A DNA stretch of 59,899 nt from UBA9647 sp049522195 (GTDB lineage: Bacteria; Bacteroidota; Ignavibacteria; UBA10030): contig JBEKOB010000014.1 of the NCBI GenBank assembly GCA_049522195.1, forward strand, positions 1 to 59,899, read 5' to 3'. Under the pieces are notes generated by a model. It searched no databases. It saw only the letters and a program-made list of their open reading frames with translations, and was not told the DNA's origin. Numbering within the stretch: position 1 is the stretch's first letter; each line of letters starts with the position of its first letter. A program made the position numbers and the translations under genes. Below are positions 23,811 to 31,105 of the stretch, piece by piece.

Positions 23811-24551
23811 ATGCTGCGTCGATTCAGGGCAGATTTGCACATCCATACGTGCCTGTCTCCCTGCGGCGACCTTCGAATGTCACCACGGAATATCGCAGCG
23901 CAGGCGGGGAAACGGGGGATCATGCTACTGGCCATCTGCGACCACAATTCTGCAGAAAACGTGGCTGCCGTCATGAAGGCCGCTGAAGCAAGTGATGTGA
24001 CGGTGTTGCCAGGGATGGAGGTCTGTTCGAGGGAAGAGATTCACGTGCTGGCGATCTTTGAAGATCTTGCGCCGGTGCTCAATCTTCAGTCGATTGTCTA
24101 CGAACACCTGGCAGGAAAGAATGATCCTGAGGCGTTCGGGTTGCAGGTGGTCTCGAATGAGAGTGATGAAGTGATAGGGTTTCAGGACAGACTCCTTATC
24201 GGCGCTGTCAATCTGGCTGTCGACGAGATCGTCGATACAATTCATAAGCTTCGGGGCGTTGCGGTCGCTTCGCACATTGACAGGCAGAGCTTCAGCGTGA
24301 TAAGTCAATTAGGATTCATCCCGGAAACGTTGAAGTTCGATGCACTGGAGCTATCGTCCAATATCGGAGACGAGGAAGCCCGACGTCGGTTTGTCGCATA
24401 CGGAGACAGCACGTTCATTAGAAACTCGGATGCCCACGATCTTGAGGATTTGGGAAAGAACACGAGCGAGTATCTGCTCGAGTACCCTTCATTTCGGGAA
24501 ATTCAAAAGGCGTTCAGAAATCTGGATGGGCGCCTGGTCTGTGAAGCATGA
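23811..24551 (+). CDS. PHP-domain metal-dependent phosphoesterase-like protein
   Basis: A 246-residue PHP-domain protein. The metal-binding motifs are plain: ADLHIHTCLSPCG near the N-terminus, ICDHNSAENV, GMEVCSREEIHVL, VASHIDRQ and NSDAHDLEDLG near the end. PHP proteins hydrolyse phosphoesters in nucleotides, histidinol phosphate or DNA. In the sensory cassette it could degrade or make a signalling nucleotide, but no substrate can be read from the sequence. It overlaps the following ATPase gene by 4 bases (ATGA). Confidence 0.88.
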   Translation: MLRRFRADLHIHTCLSPCGDLRMSPRNIAAQAGKRGIMLLAICDHNSAENVAAVMKAAEASDVTVLPGMEVCSREEIHVLAIFEDLAPVLNLQSIVYEHLAGKNDPEAFGLQVVSNESDEVIGFQDRLLIGAVNLAVDEIVDTIHKLRGVAVASHIDRQSFSVISQLGFIPETLKFDALELSSNIGDEEARRRFVAYGDSTFIRNSDAHDLEDLGKNTSEYLLEYPSFREIQKAFRNLDGRLVCEA

Positions 24552-25096
24552 CTATGGAAGATCTCTCACTCCACATTCTTGATATTGCTGAGAACTCGAT
24601 AATGGCGGGGGCCCATAACATCAGCATCACGCTGAATGAGAACTCCGCTCAGGATCTCCTCACTATTGAGATCGGAGACGATGGGAAAGGAATGAGTGGA
24701 GATATTGTCGAGAAAGTCGCTGATCCGTTTTACACCTCCAGGACGACGCGCAAAGTTGGGTTAGGGCTGGCCCTCTTCCGGGAAGCGGCAGCCATCGCAA
24801 ACGGCTCGATGGAAGTCCAATCCACTCCCGACGCAGGGACAACTGTCAGGGCGACGTTCCAGCTCAGCCACATCGACAGAAAACCGCTCGGCAATATGGT
24901 TGAGACCATCACCTCATTGCTCTGTTCGAGTGCTGAGGTCAATATCCGTTATGTACACATTCGCGATGGAAACAAAATGATTTTCGACTCAAGGGAAATT
25001 CGTGAGGAACTCGGCTGTATCCCATTGAATTCCATCAAAGGGATCAACGTTACACGCGGGTACCTGGGCCAGGAAGAGGAAACTCTCGCACACTAA
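24548..25096 (+). CDS. GHKL-type ATP-binding protein (kinase-like, no phospho-acceptor domain)
   Basis: A 182-residue protein. Residues 1-110 form a histidine-kinase-type ATPase domain with N-box HILDIAENSIMAGA, G1 DDGKGM and G2 KVGLGLALF. The last 70 residues are a separate small domain without recognised motif. No dimerisation His domain is present. Together with the RsbW-like gene 2.8 kb upstream, it gives the cassette two ATPase modules. Two in-frame ATGs (24548 and 24554) are possible; the first overlaps the PHP stop. The role is unknown; a link to redox control of the hydrogenase is suggested only by position. Confidence 0.85.
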   Translation: MTMEDLSLHILDIAENSIMAGAHNISITLNENSAQDLLTIEIGDDGKGMSGDIVEKVADPFYTSRTTRKVGLGLALFREAAAIANGSMEVQSTPDAGTTVRATFQLSHIDRKPLGNMVETITSLLCSSAEVNIRYVHIRDGNKMIFDSREIREELGCIPLNSIKGINVTRGYLGQEEETLAH

Positions 25097-25111
25097 GTCA
25101 CAGGAGAAGCC

Positions 25112-25561
25112 ATGGACGCACAGGTTGTCGATACCATACTTCAGAAGCACCCCAAGGAACCGAGCTCAATTATTCAGGTTATGCTCGACATCCAGAATGA
25201 GCTGTATTACCTGCCCCGGGACGTGATTGAGTACGTCTCAGAATACCTGCAGGTACCGCTGAGCCGGACGTACAACCTCGCCACGTTCTATAAGGCGTTC
25301 AGCCTGAAGCCGAAAGGGAAATTCCCGATCTCTGTCTGCACGGGGACTGCATGCCACGTCCAGGGTGCGGTGAAGATCCTGGAACAAATAGAGCGGGAGC
25401 TGAAAATCAAGGAGGGGGAGACCACGGCTGACAAGAAATTCAGTATAGAGACCGTCCGATGCCTGGGTTGTTGCGGATTGGCCCCGGTCGTTACCGTTGG
25501 CAAGAACTTGCACGGGAAGGTCCCTACGTCGAAGGTATCAAAAATCCTCAAGCAGTATTAA
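25112..25561 (+). CDS. nuoE: NuoE/HndA-type 2Fe-2S subunit
   Basis: A 149-residue thioredoxin-like 2Fe-2S protein of the 24-kDa complex I family, with ligands in CTGTACHVQGA and CLGCCGLAP. It follows the normal design of HydC/HndA subunits of bifurcating hydrogenases, where it hands electrons to or from the FMN-containing NuoF-like subunit. It is preceded by CAGGAGAAGCC and followed 18 bases later by the 2Fe-2S ferredoxin. No other complex I genes (nuoA-D, nuoH-N) are nearby, so it belongs to a soluble enzyme. Confidence 0.95.
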   Translation: MDAQVVDTILQKHPKEPSSIIQVMLDIQNELYYLPRDVIEYVSEYLQVPLSRTYNLATFYKAFSLKPKGKFPISVCTGTACHVQGAVKILEQIERELKIKEGETTADKKFSIETVRCLGCCGLAPVVTVGKNLHGKVPTSKVSKILKQY

Positions 25562-25579
25562 AAGAAGAGGAGATCACCG

Positions 25580-25966
25580 ATGGGTAAGATATCAATAGAA
25601 GACCTGGCAAAAATCCAGGAAGCTGCTCGTTACAAGGTTACGCTCCGGCAAGGGGCGGGTCGGGTCAGAATGAACGTGCACATGGGCACCTGTGGCATTG
25701 CTGCGGGGGCAAGGGGAATCTTGACCGCCGTCATGAACGAGATTGAAGCCCGAAACCTTCACGACGTCATAATCACGAATTCCGGTTGCGCTGGATTGTG
25801 CAGCCAGGAGCCTATGATGACGGTCGAGGTGCTGGGCGAGCTGGCGCCGGTGAAATACGTGCAGTTGACGCCCGAAAAGGTGAAAAAGATATTTGACTCT
25901 CACGTGCTCCGCGGCTCGGTTGTGCAAGAATTCGCTCTTGCTGTCGGCAGCGAGAGAACACACTAA
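25580..25966 (+). CDS. HndB-like 2Fe-2S thioredoxin-fold ferredoxin
   Basis: A 128-residue protein with MGTCGIAAGARGIL and later NSGCAGLCSQEPMM, the pattern of HndB, the small 2Fe-2S subunit of the tetrameric NADP-reducing hydrogenase. It lies between NuoE and NuoF genes exactly as hndB does between hndA and hndC. The NuoF protein also carries such a domain at its N-terminus, so there are two related 2Fe-2S sites. The ribosome site is AAGAGGAGATC. Confidence 0.9.
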   Translation: MGKISIEDLAKIQEAARYKVTLRQGAGRVRMNVHMGTCGIAAGARGILTAVMNEIEARNLHDVIITNSGCAGLCSQEPMMTVEVLGELAPVKYVQLTPEKVKKIFDSHVLRGSVVQEFALAVGSERTH

Positions 25967-25996
25967 CGGTTTTGCAGGAACAAAGGAGACGCTCAC

Positions 25997-27823
25997 ATGG
26001 CGTATAGAACGTACTTGATGGTGTGTGCGGGCACGGGGTGTGTCGCCAACCAGTCGATGAAGATCAAGGACAAGCTGGAGACCGAGATCAGGAAAAAGGG
26101 ATTGCAGGAGGAGGTCAGCGTCGTCACGACCGGCTGCAACGGTTTCTGTGCAGTTGGCCCGCTGATGGTGGTTCAGCCCGATGGCATATTCTATCAGCTC
26201 CTGAAAGAAACGGATATCCCCTTCCTCGTCGAAGAGCATTTCATCAAAGGGCGACCGGTCAAAGAACTGATGTATACTCCCCCGAAGGAGAAATTGCCGA
26301 TCCCGAAGATGTCCGATATACCGTTCTTCGCAGATCAATCGCTCGTTGTTCTCCGCAACCGGGGGCTCATCAATCCCGAGATCATCGATGAAAGCATCGC
26401 TCGCGGCGGATACCAGGCACTGGCGAAGGTCCTCACGACTATGACGCCTGATGATGTCATTCAGGAGATCAAAGCATCGGGGTTGCGCGGACGAGGGGGT
26501 GGAGGATTCCCCACGGGCATCAAATGGGAAACATGTAAGCGCATGCCGGGTGACATACATTACGTCATCTGCAACGCGGATGAGGGAGACCCGGGAGCAT
26601 TCATGGATCGCAGCACGATTGAATCCGATCCGCATGCGGTGATTGAAGGAATGCTCATAGGTGCATATGCAATCGGTTCTTCCCATGGGTACGTTTACAT
26701 CAGAAATGAGTACCCGATTGCCCTCGAGCGGCTACAAACCGCTTTGAAACAGGCAAGGGAATATGGTTTACTGGGAACAAACATCTTCAACAAGAATTTC
26801 AATTTCGACATCAAGATTGCGCGGGGTGCGGGAGCGTTTGTCTGCGGCGAGTCGACGGCCCTCATGGCTTCGATCGAGGGGCGGCCGGGAGAACCTCGAG
26901 CAAAGTACGTTCATATGGTGGAGCGGGGATTGTGGGACATGCCGACTTGCCTCAACAATGTCGAGACCTGGGCAAATGTCCCCCAGATTATTCTCAAGGG
27001 CGCGCAGTGGTTCAACAGCGTTGGAACTGGTGATGTGTCCGCTGATCCATGGGGCGGGAGCAAAGGAACGAAAGTGTTCTCGCTCGCCGGCAAGGTGAAT
27101 AACACCGGCCTCATTGAAGTGCCGATGGGGATCACGCTGAGAAAGATCATCTTCGATATCGGTGGCGGCATCAAAGATGGAAAGAAATTCAAGGCTGTCC
27201 AGACAGGCGGTCCTTCGGGTGGCTTCATCCCGGAGAGTCTACTCGACCTGCCGGTCGACTACGAGGAGCTCACGAAGGTCGGCTCGATGATGGGATCGGG
27301 AGGTATGGTTGTGGCGGATGAAGACAATTGCATGGTCGATATGGCCAAGTATTTCCTCTCATTCACACAGACCGAGTCGTGTGGCAAATGCGTGCCGTGC
27401 CGCGAAGGTACCAAGCGGATGCTCGACATCCTCGAGAAAATCACTGTAGGAGAGGGGACTGAGGAAGACCTCATCCTTCTTGAGGAGCTCTCCAGCATGG
27501 TAGTCGAGTCGTCCCTCTGCGCGCTTGGCGGATCGGCGCCCAATCCCGTGCTGACTACGCTAAAGTATTTCCGCGAGGAATACGAGGCGCATGTGAAGGA
27601 CAAGAAGTGCCCCGGTCATGCCTGCCGGAAGCTGATTCAGTACAAGATCGACCCGGTAGCCTGCGTTGAAAAGGGGCACGGGTGCCACGTGTGTGCGAAG
27701 AACTGTCCGGATGGTGCTATTGTCGGTGAAACGAAACAGGCTCACACGATTGACGTGATGAAGTGTAACAAGTGCGGTATTTGTTATGATGTCTGCAAAT
27801 TTGATGCAATCTCCGTCGAGTAA
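25997..27823 (+). CDS. nuoF: NuoF/HydB-type FMN, NAD(P)H-binding subunit with extra ferredoxin domains
   Basis: A 608-residue subunit of the kind that holds FMN in bifurcating hydrogenases (HydB, HndC). Order: an N-terminal 2Fe-2S thioredoxin-like domain (Cys10, 15, 47, 51); the FMN/NAD domain with GLRGRGGGGFPTGIKWE and NADEGDPGAFMDR; an SLBB domain; the 4Fe-4S motif SCGKCVPCREGT; and a C-terminal two-cluster ferredoxin (GCHVCAKNC and CNKCGICYDVC). In complex I NuoF the ends are shorter, so the domain count is that of a bifurcating-type subunit. Here FMN would exchange electrons with NAD(P) and, if it bifurcates as proposed for HydABC and HydABCSL, with ferredoxin. It is spaced 14 bases before the fusion gene. 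Confidence 0.95.
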   Translation: MAYRTYLMVCAGTGCVANQSMKIKDKLETEIRKKGLQEEVSVVTTGCNGFCAVGPLMVVQPDGIFYQLLKETDIPFLVEEHFIKGRPVKELMYTPPKEKLPIPKMSDIPFFADQSLVVLRNRGLINPEIIDESIARGGYQALAKVLTTMTPDDVIQEIKASGLRGRGGGGFPTGIKWETCKRMPGDIHYVICNADEGDPGAFMDRSTIESDPHAVIEGMLIGAYAIGSSHGYVYIRNEYPIALERLQTALKQAREYGLLGTNIFNKNFNFDIKIARGAGAFVCGESTALMASIEGRPGEPRAKYVHMVERGLWDMPTCLNNVETWANVPQIILKGAQWFNSVGTGDVSADPWGGSKGTKVFSLAGKVNNTGLIEVPMGITLRKIIFDIGGGIKDGKKFKAVQTGGPSGGFIPESLLDLPVDYEELTKVGSMMGSGGMVVADEDNCMVDMAKYFLSFTQTESCGKCVPCREGTKRMLDILEKITVGEGTEEDLILLEELSSMVVESSLCALGGSAPNPVLTTLKYFREEYEAHVKDKKCPGHACRKLIQYKIDPVACVEKGHGCHVCAKNCPDGAIVGETKQAHTIDVMKCNKCGICYDVCKFDAISVE

Positions 27824-27837
27824 CGAGCGAGAAAACC

Positions 27838-29598
27838 ATGGTAACGATTAATATTGATGGTAAAGCTGTTGAAGTTCTCGAAGACACCACGATCCTCAAG
27901 GCTGCCGAGAAAGCGGGCGTGTGGGTCCCAACCATGTGCCACAGCGAGTACTGTGAGCCGTACGGTGTGTGCCGACTGTGCAGCGTTGAGGTAGTGCGCG
28001 GGAAGCGGAGCCGTATCGTCACGGCATGCAACTTCCCGGTGCGGGGGGGCATGACTGTCCGCACGAACTCGGAGAAGATCAAATGGCTCCGGAAAATCAT
28101 CATGGAGCTCATGCTCTCCCGATGGCCAAACGTGAAGGTCGTGCGGGAGATGGCGGAGCGGGTTGGTGCGGGGAAGCCACGTTTTGTGAGCCTTGAGCGC
28201 GATGAAGCCGAAGATGCATGCATCCTGTGCGGAACGTGCGTCAACATGTGCAATGACGTCGTCAAGGCAGAAGTCCTTGGCTTTGCCCACACGGGCATTC
28301 AACGGAAGGTCGTGTTGCCGTTTGACGAGCGATCGGACCAATGCATCGTGTGCGGCGCGTGCGCTCACGTATGTCCCACCGGTCATATCAAGATGGTTCT
28401 TGAAGATTATCGTGGGAAGAAGTCGGAATTCACACTCGGACCAAAAACCCCGATCTATGTTCCAACGTTGCAGGCAGTTCCCAGAGTCCCTGTTATCGAT
28501 ACGAAATCGTGCATATACTTCCAGACTGGCGGGTGCGAGACATGCGCCAAGGTGTGCGAACCGAACGCGATCAACTTCAAGATGGAAGATGAATTTGTGG
28601 ACATTGAGGTAGGTCAGGTCCTCGTCACGACAGGCTTTGACCTCTTTGACGCGAGCAAAATGGCCCAGTATGGATATGGCAGGCTCGACAATGTGTACAG
28701 CTCGCTGGAATTTGAATCCATTCTGAATTCTACGGGACCGACGGGCGGCAAGGTTGTCATGAAGAACGGTAAAGAGCCACGAGCCGTGGGCATCATCCAT
28801 TGCATCGGTTCGAGGGATATAAACCATCACCCATACTGCTCTCGCGTCTGTTGCATGTATGCCCTGAAATTTGCGCACCTTGTCCGCGATCGCACCAATG
28901 CAGCGATCTACCAATTCTACATTGATATGCGGGCATTTGGAAAAGGGTATGAAGAATTCTACAACCGTTTGCTTGACGAAGGCGTCACCATGATTCGTGG
29001 CAAGGCGGCTGAAATTGTGGAGGGGGCCTGGAGCGGAAATGGCGAGCCATCGCTCAAAATCCGATGTGAGGATACGCTGATCGGCAAGTTCCGGGAGATA
29101 CCGGTTGACATGGTTGTCCTCTGCAACGCGATCGAGCCGCGCGAGAATAGCGACGCAATTAAACGGTTGTTCTCGATCAGCAAGAGCCCGGACGGATTCT
29201 TCCTGGAACGCCATCCGAAACTCGACCCGACGTCAACGGCCACCGAAGGCGTGTTCATCGCCGGTTGCGCTCAGGGTCCAAAGGACATCCCCGATACCGT
29301 AGCGCAGGCTGCCTCTGCTGCCGCGAGAATCCTCTCGGTGATTTCGAAAGGTGAGGTGGAGATTGAGCCGATTAGGGCGGAGGTCCAGGAAGAATACTGC
29401 AGTGGATGCAAGATATGCAATGGACTGTGCCCGTACGGCGCAATCGAATTCATTGAAGACAAGAAGGTCTCTCACGTGAACGAAGCGCTGTGCAAAGGAT
29501 GTGGAACGTGTGTTGCTGCGTGCCCATCGGGTGCTATGACCGGAGCGGGATTCACCGATGAGCAGATACTGGCGGAGCTGGATGGATTGATGATGTAG
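27838..29598 (+). CDS. Fusion of NuoG/HoxU-like ferredoxin head with the C-terminal half of HdrA
   Basis: A 586-residue composite. Residues 1-200 resemble the head of NuoG/HoxU: a 2Fe-2S site (Cys34, 45, 48, 64) and two 4Fe-4S sites (Cys128-138 and Cys169-179). The His-Cys3 cluster usual in NuoG is missing, its place taken by LMLSRWPNVKVVREM. From residue 205 (PIYVPTLQAVPRVPVIDTKS) the sequence is HdrA: a ferredoxin motif (Cys225, 233, 236, 240), CIGSRD, YCSRVCCMYALK, FYIDMRAFGKGYEEFY, the FAD-site GVFIAGCAQGPKDIPD, and two C-terminal 4Fe-4S sites (521-531, 552-562). It supplies exactly the part missing from the 20434 gene. It could connect NuoF, MvhD and HdrA-N/HdrBC. Confidence 0.92.
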   Translation: MVTINIDGKAVEVLEDTTILKAAEKAGVWVPTMCHSEYCEPYGVCRLCSVEVVRGKRSRIVTACNFPVRGGMTVRTNSEKIKWLRKIIMELMLSRWPNVKVVREMAERVGAGKPRFVSLERDEAEDACILCGTCVNMCNDVVKAEVLGFAHTGIQRKVVLPFDERSDQCIVCGACAHVCPTGHIKMVLEDYRGKKSEFTLGPKTPIYVPTLQAVPRVPVIDTKSCIYFQTGGCETCAKVCEPNAINFKMEDEFVDIEVGQVLVTTGFDLFDASKMAQYGYGRLDNVYSSLEFESILNSTGPTGGKVVMKNGKEPRAVGIIHCIGSRDINHHPYCSRVCCMYALKFAHLVRDRTNAAIYQFYIDMRAFGKGYEEFYNRLLDEGVTMIRGKAAEIVEGAWSGNGEPSLKIRCEDTLIGKFREIPVDMVVLCNAIEPRENSDAIKRLFSISKSPDGFFLERHPKLDPTSTATEGVFIAGCAQGPKDIPDTVAQAASAAARILSVISKGEVEIEPIRAEVQEEYCSGCKICNGLCPYGAIEFIEDKKVSHVNEALCKGCGTCVAACPSGAMTGAGFTDEQILAELDGLMM

Positions 29599-29660
29599 GG
29601 TCCGGCACCATCTAAGAATGGTCGCAGTCGATCACTGGAATAACGGAAAGGTGTTGAGCT

Positions 29661-30101
29661 ATGGCATTCGAACCAAAGATCATAGGATTCCTGTGCAACT
29701 GGTGTTCCTATACAGGCGCAGATCTTGCAGGAGTATCGCGCATCAAGTCGGCACCCAATGTCCGCGTTATCAGGACGATGTGCAGCGGAAGGGTCGACCC
29801 GGCTTTCGTCCTCAAAGCGTTTCAGCTCGGGGCCGACGGGGTCATCGTGATGGGCTGCCATCTTGGCGACTGCCATTATCAGGAAGGGAATTACAAAACG
29901 ATCCGGCGCATACCGTTCCTGAAGAGGCTGGTGAAGGATTTTGGAATCGATCCGAGGAGGCTTCGACTTGAGTGGGTCTCAGCGTCGGAAGGGGACAGAT
30001 TCGCAGCGATCGTGAACGAGATGACCGAAGAGATTCGCAATCTGGGCCCTCTCAAGCTCTATGCCCATAATGACATTCAGCAGCCTGTTGCGCATCACTA
30101 G
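29661..30101 (+). CDS. mvhD: MvhD-type 2Fe-2S electron-transfer subunit
   Basis: A 146-residue MvhD protein, which links an Mvh hydrogenase to HdrA in methanogens. Conserved cysteines are Cys12 and Cys15 (LCNWCSY), Cys41 (TMCSGRVDP), Cys66 and Cys71 (GCHLGDC). The tail beyond about 125 is a little longer than in methanogen proteins. It lies between the HdrA-C fusion and mvhG, the expected position for a physical bridge. The ribosome site AAAGGTGTTGAGCT is ordinary. Confidence 0.94.
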   Translation: MAFEPKIIGFLCNWCSYTGADLAGVSRIKSAPNVRVIRTMCSGRVDPAFVLKAFQLGADGVIVMGCHLGDCHYQEGNYKTIRRIPFLKRLVKDFGIDPRRLRLEWVSASEGDRFAAIVNEMTEEIRNLGPLKLYAHNDIQQPVAHH

Positions 30102-30139
30102 CGGAAAAAAGGTTTGACTACGGAAAGAAGGAGATTATC

Positions 30140-31105
30140 ATGGCGAAGCCGAAGTTAGCACTGTACTGGGCGGCAAGTTGCGGCGGGTGTGAAATCGCCG
30201 TCCTGGACATTCACGAGAAGATTCTCGACGTCGCTAACGCATTTGACATCGTTTTCTGGCCTGTGGCGCTCGACTTCAAATATGAGGATGTCAGGGCCAT
30301 GGAGGACAAGAGCATCGACCTGTGCCTTTTCAACGGCTCGATCCGGAATTCTGAGAACCTGGAGATCGCGCATCTGCTGCGGGCGAAATCGAAAGTGCTC
30401 GTGGCGTTCGGATCGTGTGCGCTCGAAGGAGGGATCCCGGGGCTCGCGAACCTCACCACCAAGGAGGCAATCTGGAATTACGTCTACAAGGAATCGCCGT
30501 CGACCGTGACGAAGAACGGCGGGACATTCCCACAGACTCATACGATGATGCCGGAAGGGGCAATCGAGATTCCAGAGATGTGGGAGACAGTGAAAGCTCT
30601 CGATCAGGTTGTTGATGTGGAATACTATGTGCCCGGCTGTCCGCCGCAACCTGAGCGGATTTGGGCCGTCATGGAGCACATCATCAGTGGCAAACCTCTT
30701 CCGCCAAAAGGTTCCATCCTCGGTGCGACAGACAAAACGTGTTGCGATGAGTGTCCCCGCGAGCGGAAGGAGAAAAAGCTCAAGAAATTCTTCAGGCCGT
30801 ATGAGATCCAGCCGGATCCGAACGAGTGCCTCCTTGATCAGGGAATTGTCTGCATGGGCCCTGCCACGAGAAGCGGATGTGATGCCCTCTGCACAAAGGC
30901 GAACATGCCGTGCCGCGGTTGCTATGGTCCGCCCCCCAATGTCGTCGATCAGGGTGCCAAGATGGTGAGTGCCCTGAGTTCCGTCATCGACGCACAGGAT
31001 CCTCAGGAGATTGAAAGCATCCTCGATCAGATCGCCGATCCCATGGGAACATTCTACAGATTCTCACTTGCTCACTCGATCCTGCGGAGGGTTGAAAAGT
31101 TATGA
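30140..31105 (+). CDS. mvhG: [NiFe]-hydrogenase small subunit, group 3c-like
   Basis: A 321-residue small subunit resembling MvhG/VhuG. The proximal cluster is marked by AASCGGCEIA (Cys14, 17), GSCALEGG (Cys93) and VPGCPPQPERIW. Two further cysteine groups follow (CCDECPRER and CMGPATRSGCDALC, CRGCYGPP) for the distal clusters. There is no Tat signal, so it is cytoplasmic. Its stop overlaps the mvhA start by 4 bases. It would take electrons from MvhA to MvhD. Confidence 0.94.
   Translation: MAKPKLALYWAASCGGCEIAVLDIHEKILDVANAFDIVFWPVALDFKYEDVRAMEDKSIDLCLFNGSIRNSENLEIAHLLRAKSKVLVAFGSCALEGGIPGLANLTTKEAIWNYVYKESPSTVTKNGGTFPQTHTMMPEGAIEIPEMWETVKALDQVVDVEYYVPGCPPQPERIWAVMEHIISGKPLPPKGSILGATDKTCCDECPRERKEKKLKKFFRPYEIQPDPNECLLDQGIVCMGPATRSGCDALCTKANMPCRGCYGPPPNVVDQGAKMVSALSSVIDAQDPQEIESILDQIADPMGTFYRFSLAHSILRRVEKL

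Noticed and set aside
25592..26686. 364-codon minus-strand frame opposite the 2Fe-2S and NuoF genes
   Set aside because: Antisense shadow across two confirmed genes.
25112..27823. Part of respiratory complex I
   Set aside because: No membrane subunits or nuoB/C/D are nearby, and the 2Fe-2S ferredoxin between NuoE and NuoF is typical of soluble hydrogenases.
27784..29214. 476-codon minus-strand frame opposite the HdrA fusion gene
   Set aside because: It is the antisense of a strongly supported multi-motif gene; the translation has no domain and no start context.
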